Source: Albugo candida (lineage: Eukaryota; Oomycota; Peronosporomycetes; Albuginales; Albuginaceae). Taken from it: a stretch of DNA of 64,000 bases. The DNA lies in contig CAJNAR010000152.1 of NCBI GenBank assembly GCA_905220665.1, positions 930,001 to 994,000 on the forward strand, written 5' to 3'. Both the position numbers and the translations under genes were made by a program. Below, in pieces: positions 10,897 to 20,183 of this stretch (positions are counted from its first letter, which is position 1; each line of letters starts with the position of its first letter). The notes under the pieces are model-generated. The model worked only from the letters and a program-made list of their open reading frames with translations, was not told the origin of the DNA and made no database searches.

Positions 10897-12114
10897 ATGG
10901 AATGCGACAGCAGCAACGGAATAGATGCAACAATTCAGCAGTTCCGTACACTAAAACTACAATCGGAAAGACAATGTGAACCGATACTGTCTCATCTTTC
11001 GATAACGAGTTGCAGTTGTACAGTTCCGTCTCCGTCTAGCAATGCAAAGTGTACCTCAGAGCAAGTGGAATCATATCGTCAATGCGCTCAACATTCGCAG
11101 GATGAGGGCGACGCAAGATGCAGACAGCACTTTGATGCGATGCAGAAGGAAGTCGTGGCCTTACAAAATGCATTGATGCTTGAGAGACATCAGAATCGGG
11201 TGTTACGTGCGGCTGTATGTGAAAAAACAATGCTCGAAGAACAGATAAAAGAGCAGAATATTATGATTGCAAGCTTACAAGAGCAGGTTCGACAAGCTCG
11301 TTTATCGAGCTATCGTCTTCAATTGATGCTACAGCAATCTGAGCGAGGTTTTGCGCAAAATCAAGCGTTCCCACCACCACCTCCAGATATATTTTGAATG
11401 CAACTGTGAAACTGCTGTCATTACTACAATTCGTTTGTTTTTTAGGCTGATCACAGTCCGCATCAGTGACATCACAACACACTGCGGATAGAAAATTCAA
11501 TTTTAAAGCGCAATTACTTCGAATGAGAAAAGTCCACGAACGGATGATTGTGCGCACAATGGATCAGTTGTATAGGCGGAGTCAGTTTTTATGCATCAAT
11601 TGCTTTAACACTCTACAAATAAGAGATTTGTTAAAAAGCGGCGCAGGCTATTGAGCATCGATCATACTTTTTCTGAGCTTCGCTCTGAGCGACAAAGGTG
11701 GCTGCGGCAGTGTAGAATTCTTCGACGAAAGCGTTCATCTATGGAGCACAGTATACCATCACGTTATGCGACGCAATGTGAGCGCTGGATACATTTGCTT
11801 CAGCGATATCGAGCTAATGTCACATGTAAATATGTGACCGTCATTGCGAGGAAGACGTGAAAGAAGTGGATGTACTTGTTCTTCCAGTTGGGCTAAGGAT
11901 CGCTGCTCCTCTTCAGTGCAATAGTCGGTGCTTTCAACCGTGTCGGTTATGTGCGTCCTGGCAAATGAGCATTAGCTTCCTGTATTCTTATAGGATGCTA
12001 AGAGTGCTGTACGAGGCTGCTGCTTCACGTCCTGCACTTTTCCTTAAGGATAGATGCTTGGACCTTCCTGGTATTCTTCCATTTGGCAACCAACATCGTT
12101 TTGCGTTCTTTTGA
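10897..12114 (+). CDS. Coiled-coil protein, unrecognised
   Basis: The first exon starts at ATG 10897 and encodes Cys/Ser-rich N-terminal sequence then a coiled coil (EVVALQNALMLERHQN, EEQIKEQNIMIASLQEQ). Unspliced, it ends in a proline run and PDIF at 11397. A donor at 11348 and acceptor ending 11465 would instead join to 11466-11568, then via a 78-nt intron to 11647-11825, giving a continuous helix with LLRMRKVHERMIVRTM and ELRSERQRWLRQC. A final exon from about 11898 to 12114 is possible but weak. Thus two products can be imagined: a short form ending PPPPPDIF and a longer coiled-coil form. No family recognised. Confidence 0.55.
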
Positions 12115-12501
12115 TTGGAACGCAAGAGTGTTTCTGGCCTAGTTATGACTTTGAAAAAGCAAGAAGTCAGATTGTATGATACGTGTACGTGTAGCGAGCA
12201 AATGCTGATGGTTTCGAGGGAGGAATTTCTCGTGGACGCATATCAAAGTTTTCATTAACGCGAAGCACGGTACGTTGTCAGGGTACATTTCTAGAGCAAA
12301 AGGTTGGGCAGCAACAAGAAGCTTGTAAGCTCACTTTCTTATACTAAAGTCGTGACACTTATACATTTTGTGACATGGTTGTTGCGCTCAGTTGAGCAAT
12401 TGACTGCATCAGTACCAAGCTTAGCGCGCGCTTGTCCAAAGGTACTCGTCCTTCCGCAACTATAAAAACACTTTGAAATATCGCTTTGATTAGTACTCTT
12501 G
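12115..12501. other. Intergenic, converging 3' ends
   Basis: About 390 bp between the uncertain end of the plus-strand coiled-coil gene and the stop of Psf3. Short open frames here look like chance. Nothing recognised. Confidence 0.5.
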
Positions 12502-13083
12502 TCAATTTGCTCGTAAACGCTTTGAAACATGCGCCAATACTGGTGCCGCTGTGAGTAGCTCACTACCTCCACTTTTCCATCGAATCATATCTTTGAAATC
12601 GGCAGCACCGGCGATCACAATTTGCTTCTCATCATGCGTGAGTTTTCGTGTGAATTCAGTCGAGTCTTCCCACATCGCGCTCATCGAGTGATACAAAATC
12701 TCACGATACCTTTCACCGCCAAAAGCGTATCTTAAGACTTCCTCAATGTTGGAGGTCTCGTCTGATTCTACGAGTGGTAACAACTCTTTGCCCACTTGAT
12801 ACATATAAAAGCAGTAATTGCTCAAAGTAACAGAAGAAGGACCGGCTTTCAGCATGCGACTGAATCGTTTCGTAAAATATTGCGGAATTCGGACATTTAC
12901 ATCATCACGACGTATTAGCGAAGTAGCCAACCATAATGGTAAATCCACTTCGCTTCCTGCTTTGATATCATCTTCCAGTGAGCTAGGATCCAAATAGGCG
13001 CATTCCTGTGCATCTGTCAGAAACGTACAATTGACGCGTTCTTCACCCGCAAGAATTTCGTGGATGTCATAATAATCGCTCAT
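12502..13083 (-). CDS. PSF3: GINS complex subunit Psf3
   Basis: A 193-residue single-exon protein. I start it at ATG 13083 because the protein then begins MSDYYDIHEILAGEE, matching the YYDIDDILA opening of Psf3; the frame extends upstream only to a TTG. The motif SEVDLPLWLATSLI is the Psf3 signature (ELPLWLA), followed by IPQYFTKRFSRMLKAGP and a helical domain to KRLRAN. Length fits the family (about 190-216). GINS (Sld5, Psf1, Psf2, Psf3) binds Mcm2-7 and Cdc45 to form the replicative CMG helicase in the nucleus. The gene is head to head with the hydroxylase gene, with start codons 66 bp apart. Confidence 0.92.
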   Translation of the reverse strand: MSDYYDIHEILAGEERVNCTFLTDAQECAYLDPSSLEDDIKAGSEVDLPLWLATSLIRRDDVNVRIPQYFTKRFSRMLKAGPSSVTLSNYCFYMYQVGKELLPLVESDETSNIEEVLRYAFGGERYREILYHSMSAMWEDSTEFTRKLTHDEKQIVIAGAADFKDMIRWKSGGSELLTAAPVLAHVSKRLRAN

Positions 13084-13149
13084 TTGAGCGCTACTAAAAT
13101 AGTGTGCATCACCTTTTGTGCTCAAGCGACGTGAAAAGATTCCTCTTTC
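13084..13149. promoter_or_regulatory. Compact bidirectional promoter
   Basis: Only 66 bp separate the ATG of Psf3 (minus) and the ATG of the hydroxylase-like gene (plus). Any core promoter must lie here or overlap the 5' ends of the genes. No TATA box or initiator motif was identified with confidence; the call rests on gene geometry. Confidence 0.5.
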
Positions 13150-14173
13150 ATGTCTCCACCTCGATCCGATTCCGAGTTGAGCAAAAATGCTATTGAAGTG
13201 AGACTACATAAAGTCATTGAGTCATGGGGAATGTCGAAATTCAGCTCCAATATTGCGTATCATTGGATATGTCGCGCTGTCAGTAATGGAAAGGAAGATT
13301 CCGAGTGGACGCATGTTCGAAAGTGGATTCTAGCACAAATAAATGGGCAACAAAGAGAGCACACAAGTGCGTGGCAATTTGGATGTCCAGAGATCATCCC
13401 TCTCTTGCGATCCACTCCGCTTTGGAAGACATCAGACATTCCCTGGGTTGCAAAATTAGAATCTTCGTTTGCTGTTATCAAGAAAGAATTAATAGGATTA
13501 CAAGCACATCAAGGGTTCCAGCCGTATCGAGCGCCATCCTCGGGTATTGATTGTGAGGTTTGAATTATTCCGCGTTTGATTGAGCTCAAGATGATTTCCT
13601 CACTTTCGGTTTCCGTAGGTCTCTGATAAACTTGGTGTTGCAGCTCACGATCGTGGCGAGTGGAATGTCTTCTATCTGTTTCTGCACAATATGGATTTTT
13701 CTGCCAACCGATCGTTGTGCCCTCAAACCGTTTCTATCATTAATTCGATTGAAGGTCAATATGACCATGCGTTCTTCTCGGCGCTTGCACCACATACCCA
13801 CGTCAAAAAGCACAATGGACCGACAAACAAGAAGTTACGATGCCATCTACCCTTAGTCGTACCAGAGCATAATTGTAGGCTTCGTGTGGGAGATGAAATG
13901 GTCACAGTAGAGGAAGGAAAGTGTCTCGTGTTCGATGACTCATTCGAGCATGAGGCCTGGAACGATGACTCCGATCACTCACGTATCGTCCTAATTGTCG
14001 ATGTATGGCATCCAGATCTGACTCCAGAAGAAAGAGGCTTTTTCAAATTCGTCCAAAAGGCAGAGTTACGAGCATGCAAAAAGTATTTCGGCACAGACAG
14101 CAATAACTTTTATAGTATCATCCAGGCTACCAAGCAATCCACGGGTTCCATTCATGAAGCAATTTGGAACTAG
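13150..14173 (+). CDS. Aspartyl/asparaginyl beta-hydroxylase-family protein
   Basis: Exons 13150-13557 and 13619-14173 join across a 61-nt intron to give 320 residues. The second exon carries the catalytic jelly-roll domain of the ASPH family: PHTHVKKHNGPTN, then RCHLPLVVPE and VFDDSFEHEAWN. The histidines of the HxGPTN-like segment and of SFEHE are the expected Fe(II) ligands, and the arginine of LRCHLPL region fits 2-oxoglutarate binding. The family hydroxylates Asp/Asn in EGF-like domains or related substrates. There is no transmembrane segment or signal peptide, unlike animal ASPH, so the location and substrate are unknown. The 130-residue N-terminal part is helical and unrecognised. Confidence 0.9.
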
Positions 14174-14991
14174 CTTGGTCACAGGGTGTTTTCTAGTTAT
14201 GTCTTCTGACGTGATGCATTGCTCAAACGTGCTTGCACGCATAGTTTACATGAATCAATCTTATACCACACGAGGCTGAATCAATCAATAGGCTACTGGA
14301 GCTTCCTTTGTCCAGTACAGATCAAATCGTAGTATTCATGGCTATTGAAGAATATCAGAGGAAGACCGCATACAAACCCTTCCTGCTACATCAAATGCTG
14401 CTATAGCGTCCATATATCTTTGTTATTGAGACTCCTCGTCCTGCGTTGCAACCGGGTTGAATTAAGTCGCTTTTCATCTTCTCAAGAAGGAAGCAGCGTT
14501 TGTGTCCCGAGTTGCTGGCCACGGCTATATTTACCTCTAATTTATCGCGATAGCTTTTACGCTATTGGTAATGTGTATATTTCAGAGCTTTGCATTCCTG
14601 GACGTATATACCATCGGTCCGGCTTCCATATTACTGCCTTTGAGTAGAATTCAAAGTTCCGAGTGAAAATATTCGCATTAGCGATTCTGCATTCTAGCAT
14701 GTCTTCCTATATGCTCCCAGCACCTCTTCCAGATGGCGATTAAGTCGGCACAAATGCGCACAGCTGTATCACTAATAACTCGCTTCCGTAGACTTTTACC
14801 TCAAAGTCCACCAAGACAAGGGCTCACTTAAACAGAATAGCAGTAAGTTAAGATCCATCCAGCTGAAATCGCAAATGATTCGACCTAAACTCGGATTTGA
14901 ATACTTCAATTAGAGCAAATCTTATAATACTCGTCTTAATAAGCCAATGGCGATTTAATGAGTGCAAACTGTTCCAATTCAAGTTGACCTT
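14174..14991. other. Intergenic, converging 3' ends
   Basis: About 820 bp between two convergent genes. Open frames around 14345-14647 have no coding character that I can defend. I see no repeat or RNA gene. Confidence 0.5.
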
Positions 14992-16672
14992 TCAACGTTC
15001 CAGCCGCAAACTTTTACTTCCAAGCCCGTGAATAGAAAATTGATCGTACAGTCTATGCACAGTCTCGTTCAGACCTTCTCCATTGTACGACAAGAGAGGA
15101 GAAATTTCGAATTCATCAATCTCATTCAAATATGTCTCAAAGTCCGATGATTGCTTGTCAGTCAGAATTTCCTGGCTGCAATTGAGAAGCCAATTTTTCG
15201 CTTCACAAGAGAGCATTGCACCAGCTATATTCGGCGAATCTCGTTCAGCTCCAGGTTGATTCTTAACAGGGGCAAATTCCTGCTCCCGTGGCACTGCAAG
15301 CACAGCCATCCGCTCCGAAAGTGGAAAAGTATCGAAAATGAAAGCCTCCAGTTTGATTCCAGAATTCTTATCGGGGGTGAATGTACATCCATCATCATCC
15401 GCCATTGGAATCTTCTTGTGCGCCACATGATAATCAAGCTTGATCTCTTTCAGCACTCTGTGTACGATAAAGTTGCTGGCAAACGTGAGATTACACAGCA
15501 ACGTAGTAAGTAAACCGCCTGACAAAAACTTCGGAATTGCGTACATGGTGAAGAAATGATTGCAAATGTTTCCAGCTCCAAAGCGAAGGCTGCCTGACTC
15601 GTCTCTGAGTTGACTAATATTGTTATCCATTTCTGAGTATTCTATTACGCAGAATCTGGAATTACTTTTCGCAACAATTCCAACTTTCTCATCCGAACGT
15701 GTTTTCCAGACAACTTTGTTACCACAATCTGCGTCTTTGCTTATGCAATAGCCGATAAACACAGGATCCGCAATTTTACAGAGAGCGTTATCCACGGACA
15801 CGACATGTAAGTATTCAACTCCTCTAGCTTGCAATAAAGCGAGTTTTCCACTTTCGTCCAAAGCTCTGTAGAATCCTCCATTACCATCTGAAGCTTTCGC
15901 TAAGATGTGCGTGTTTTCCAGGATTAATTTTCCGTCCAAAGTAAAACAAGGCAAGGTTCCCTGACTGAAGAAATAAACGTCCTCTTCCTCTAGTCCAAAG
16001 AAACGATATCGTCGGAAATATAACACTGTATGATCGTGATTCAACGGGCTTGTCATTATCAGCAGAGGTATTTTTGAAGCCTTCGTTTTTCCATATTTTT
16101 CGTCGGTAAGAGTTTCAAGTGCAAGAATGCGCTCAGCGAAGAGCTGAAACAAAGATTTCTTTGACTGTAACCCTATACTGAAGATACCTTTAGGGCCATC
16201 AAATCCCAAACGTGTGCCTTGTCCACCAGCCAAAATAACAGCTGCGAGCTGTCCTTTGTGGATCGCATCAAGCCCAAGAGACTCCCAGCCTCGCTTCTTT
16301 TCAGATGGAGTATCTATCAGTCTATCAACGCAGTCGAGAGGCTCAATGAAAGCACTATCAAATTGGCTCGGACCACTTGACATGGATTTCTTGAAAATGG
16401 ACTCGAGTTGATCCAAATCAAGGTTCTTAATCTGTACAAGTCCAATGATTAGTACAATTCAAAAACAGTCAGTATATGTTCCTCATCCGCACCTGATCAC
16501 ATAATAATTTTATCTCATTTGGATTTAAGCGCCCCGTGTCATAAAACTATAACATCAGGACTATAATCAATAATAGTAGTGATCTCTTGATTACAATTAT
16601 ACGCACTTTTAAAATGTGTTCCTGTTGCTTTATCCGTAGCCTTTCGACAATTTCGACGGGTAGCGACTGCAT
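14992..16672 (-). CDS. UAP1: UDP-N-acetylglucosamine pyrophosphorylase
   Basis: Three exons: 16672-16607, 16546-16493 and 16431-14992, giving 519 residues; the first two encode only 40 residues but restore the typical UAP N-terminus (LRIKQQEHILKFYDTGRL). The nucleotide-binding loop LAGGQGTRLGFDGPKG sits near residue 107, and VSVDNALCKIADPVFIG matches the uridine/sugar-site region. The enzyme makes UDP-GlcNAc from UTP and GlcNAc-1-phosphate in the cytosol, supplying N-glycans, GPI anchors and any chitin. Length agrees with eukaryotic UAPs (about 480-520). The upstream gene on the same strand starts only 80 bp away. Confidence 0.95.
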
Positions 16673-16751
16673 TCAGTAAAATACCAAAACCACTTTAGTG
16701 TTCGCATCCTACTGGTTCTATTCATCTTGGGATCACACTCGAGTGTTTTTT

Positions 16752-18644
16752 TCATATTAACATGAGCCCCTCGAAATCTTTCTTTAAGCTGTTTGCCTGT
16801 CTCTTGTAGCTTTCATCGATTTTCGCCATTATCAAAGAAGCACAGCGTCGTAACGAGCGGATATCAGCGCCCTTTACTTGACTTCTAGACACGGTATCAC
16901 CAAGTGATAAGGCTCCTATAATAAGATCATCCTTCGTTATCAATGGGATCGATATGAAAAACTTGATGTTGAGCGAGAGGATCAGTGGATTATTGCGAGT
17001 TCTTGGATCTGTATCGGTACTCAAGAAGACAAGAGGTTCTGGTGACATGATTGCATGGGCATCGATAGATATATCTCGCGGTACTTGGTTGCCCTCAAGA
17101 CCTGTAGAGGTGATGATGTATGAAGTGTTTGATAGGATTATGGAGACCGCAGCGACTGGACACGTCACACTTGTTCGTGACATTTCCAATAATGCGTCAA
17201 ATTGGTTTCTTCGAATCATTTTCATACTCAAATCGTCGAGAAAGCGCAGCCTTTGTTCTTCATTGTCTGGAATTGGAGCGTCAGGCCAAGCATTTTTTTT
17301 CTTGTACTCGATCGAGTACGTGCAAGGTGTGCTTTCACGTACGTCATCTTCATCATACGCGGAATCCACGGTATCGGCGAAACTACCATCGTATGAAGCA
17401 TCAGCAGAAAGCGGTGAATGCTCGCGATTGCTACTGTTTTTAGTGGATACTGCCATGATTTCATCCCACTCTAACTCTGCCTCCCATGATCTACCTGATT
17501 CTCTCAAAACAATTGAGGCCCGTATATGCAGGTCCTCACTCGTACCTTCAGTTCTACAAGAACTTACGTGGTCACCACTGATACAAGACGAGCACACACG
17601 TATTCCAGTCTGTTGTTTTTCTTCCCGTGCTCTATCTCTTCGAATACATGAACACTTGGAGCAAACAGACAATCCACATATACGACAATGATGCTGACGA
17701 CGAATAAGACTGTAATGTGCACCACAGATCCTGCATTTGTGACATGAGCTCCAAGATGATTTTTTTACGAGGTTTTGTGAGCGAATACGGTAATTGATTA
17801 AAGCGTTAGGGAGCTGTCGTACCGCTGAGGCTGTTTGAATCAACCATTTCTTGTTGTGCTGATTCAAATTGGTCGCATGTTGGGGGCTTGTCACGAAAAA
17901 AGTAATACGAGTCGTATTCACCAAATCTGCGCAGTCCTCGACGACGAAACCACAATTGTTGAATGTTTCGCGTTTCATTCTTGAAGTCCTCGGAATCTTT
18001 TTGCATGTTTTAAGCGGTAACGATTGCCATACAGAGACTCCATAAAGACTTGGTGTGACATCATCAGCATGTTCTGGTTGAAAAAGACGATTGTATCGCA
18101 TAAACACATAGTCACGAATTGAATGATGATCATCACTATCTTTGTATGCGAGCCAATGGAGAATTATATTGGGCAATGCCCCGATATGTGAGTGACCTTG
18201 AGACGACTCCTCTCGTGCATGGCGTATGCTATCCTGATGAAATGAATGTAGTACTCTGGAGTCGACAAAGCATGTACCAAAAAGATCGTTCATGACTTCA
18301 TAAAGTTCTCCTTCCTCAGACATACTGATGAGACTCATGACCTGATCGCAGTTACTATTTTGATGGAGCAATACCCCTTTCATAACAAACAGATCGTCTC
18401 GCTCATCTAGAAATTCGTACAGTCTAAAATTTTCACTTTCTTGCAGTAATTTGATGTTACTTTTGATCGGATGTTGCTTCTGGTCTGTTGCCTCCGCCGC
18501 CATCTCCATATCCTGTTCATGAGCCCATTTGAGTAGCCGAGACACATGCTTTCGACCGATTTGATCGAGTTTTGTTACAACCAAAGGATCTGCCAACCGA
18601 TTTTCTGTAAATGCAGGGGTATCGTTATCGACGTATTCGTACAT
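16752..18644 (-). CDS. START-FYVE-GAF domain protein 2
   Basis: A single-exon, 630-residue protein from ATG 18644. Residues about 25-285 are the START-like region (ILHWLAYKDS, IRDYVFMRYNRL, YGVSVWQSLPL). Residues about 299-355 are a FYVE finger with four CxxC-type pairs and IRRQHHCRICG, a small variation of the PI3P-binding R(R/K)HHCR core. After an acidic linker, residues about 490-620 are GAF-like (VAAVSIILS, SIPLITKDDLIIGALSLGD). It shares domain order, strand and several motifs with the 758-residue protein at 7785-10061 but has a shorter linker, so the two are probably old paralogues. Confidence 0.92.
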   Translation of the reverse strand: MYEYVDNDTPAFTENRLADPLVVTKLDQIGRKHVSRLLKWAHEQDMEMAAEATDQKQHPIKSNIKLLQESENFRLYEFLDERDDLFVMKGVLLHQNSNCDQVMSLISMSEEGELYEVMNDLFGTCFVDSRVLHSFHQDSIRHAREESSQGHSHIGALPNIILHWLAYKDSDDHHSIRDYVFMRYNRLFQPEHADDVTPSLYGVSVWQSLPLKTCKKIPRTSRMKRETFNNCGFVVEDCADLVNTTRITFFVTSPQHATNLNQHNKKWLIQTASAVRQLPNALINYRIRSQNLVKKSSWSSCHKCRICGAHYSLIRRQHHCRICGLSVCSKCSCIRRDRAREEKQQTGIRVCSSCISGDHVSSCRTEGTSEDLHIRASIVLRESGRSWEAELEWDEIMAVSTKNSSNREHSPLSADASYDGSFADTVDSAYDEDDVRESTPCTYSIEYKKKNAWPDAPIPDNEEQRLRFLDDLSMKMIRRNQFDALLEMSRTSVTCPVAAVSIILSNTSYIITSTGLEGNQVPRDISIDAHAIMSPEPLVFLSTDTDPRTRNNPLILSLNIKFFISIPLITKDDLIIGALSLGDTVSRSQVKGADIRSLRRCASLIMAKIDESYKRQANSLKKDFEGLMLI

Positions 18645-18707
18645 TCTATGCGTCTCTTTGTCTAAAGTATGCAGCGAATTGTTATGTGATTCGGGTAGCC
18701 GGGATTA

Positions 18708-18737
18708 GATGAGTTACGATGAGTTACGATGAGTTAC
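18708..18737. repeat. Three tandem copies of a 10-bp unit
   Basis: The unit gatgagttac is repeated three times without interruption, about 64 bp upstream of the start codon of the START-FYVE-GAF protein 2 gene. It may be a chance microsatellite or part of the promoter; its position is the only hint of function. Confidence 0.85.
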
Positions 18738-18785
18738 TTATGGTGCGGGATGCATCAGATGATCTCATGCGTCAAAGTCTTGCTC

Positions 18786-19382
18786 TCATTCTATCTCAAG
18801 AAGGTCTGGGTAAAAGTCGTGCTTTTCCCACACATACGACCGTTTTCGCAACGGAGAAAAAGGACAACTCTCTGTTCTAACAGCTAAATTGCATGAAAAA
18901 AAGAGGTCAAACTCGATACATGGTGCTAGCATCTGGCCTTTTTTTCTTCGAATGGGATCCAAGATCGTATTCGTGATTTCGTAGTGGAATAGACCAGAAG
19001 AGTAAGGCGAATTTTTACATGATATAAAGGCCAAGTGCAAAGAATTGAGAGCATCTGAATACGATCAGTCTCTGAATATATTGCAAGGTCTTTCTCTCCC
19101 ATATGTACTGCTTTATTGCGTACCTTGGCCGCTGCATCCGAAGAGCGCATTCGGCGGTAGACGATAAATCTTTGATCAGACTAGAAAAATACTCAACCGA
19201 GAAACTCCTGCGGCGGACAAGTATGTCAAGACTTCTACGCGATCGCTACGACTAACGTCACTATAGCAGAAATCTACGACTGTCTCGTTCAATCTCTTGA
19301 ATAATGCAGACAAGGCTCTAGATTCGGCTTTCCAGTTTTCTACTACAGCCATTGAATGTGGAATCTTGAAGACTGAGAACAC
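18786..19382 (-). CDS. Possible small multi-exon protein, unrecognised
   Basis: A minus-strand frame begins at an ATG at 19382 with MAVVENWKAESRALSALF and NETVVDFCYSDVSRSD, which looks like soluble helical protein, but it reaches a stop at 19176. A second helical stretch (SSLIKDLSSTAECALRMQ, 19190-19130) lies in another frame. Further open pieces run down to about 18786. I could not place an intron that joins them cleanly, so boundaries are only a guess. It could be a small gene with very short introns or a degraded one. Confidence 0.35.
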
Positions 19383-19724
19383 TATCTCATCTCATCCTTT
19401 ATAATCCGAACACAATTGCCGAGATAATTCAAGTAGAGCCAGTTTATCGAACCTCACTAAAGCGTGCAAAGACAGTACATGGAACGATATCTAGCCCTTT
19501 TCGATGCTGAAGAAATTGCAGGACTCCCCTTCGACCAATTTTAACTTGGAATTGTATTGCAATTTGATGCGGCCAGCTGTTTCCACTTGTACATGTAACA
19601 GCTGGAACGGATCTCCATACCAATTCGTAATTCTCTCTCTGACGGAGACCACCAGTAAAGAACGTTAAAAAAAAAGAAGGGATGCAATCTCAAGTCTTCA
19701 TTACGCAATATTCCTTAGAAAGCA

Positions 19725-20010
19725 ATGGTAATAACAAAGTTTGAAGTTGGCATGACGTGCGAAAAGTGCTCGGATGCGTGCACAAATATCTTATCCGCTA
19801 TGCCTGGTACAAGTTGATGTGTTTATTTTCTAAACATTGAAGACTAACACCAATCTCATTATCATTACAGGCGTCCAGGATGTTAAATGCTGCATTGAGA
19901 AAAAAGAAGTGATTGTCACTGGTGATGCAAATCCTACCACAATGCTACAAGCACTGCAAAATTGGGCTAAAGAAAATGATAAAGGTGTCGTAACGTTATC
20001 TAGTGCTTAG
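19725..20010 (+). CDS. ATX1-like copper chaperone (HMA domain)
   Basis: Exons 19725-19806 and 19871-20010 join across a 64-nt intron to give 73 residues, the normal size of ATX1/ATOX1 chaperones. The protein opens MVITKFEVGMTCEKC, carrying the MxCxxC metal-binding motif, then shows the beta-alpha-beta-beta-alpha-beta pattern of a heavy-metal-associated domain, with KEVIVTGDANPTTML before the last helix. The family carries Cu(I) in the cytosol to P-type ATPases of the secretory pathway. It converges with the DEPDC5 homologue, whose stop is about 170 bp away. Confidence 0.92.
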
Positions 20011-20183
20011 GTTAAAATATGGTTGAACACGCAAGAGATATCACTTTTACTCGCGTGTTGAACTTTGAAACATTCCACACAACGTGCGCTATCTCCCCTA
20101 TACTTTCAATTACTGGAACTGATGTAATCACAGACATATAGGGACACACATATCACTATATCCTTTCCGACTCGCTATCGTAA

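Noticed and set aside
13084..13125. Upstream extension of Psf3 to a TTG
   Set aside because: The ATG at 13083 gives the conserved YYDI N-terminus; the extension has no ATG.
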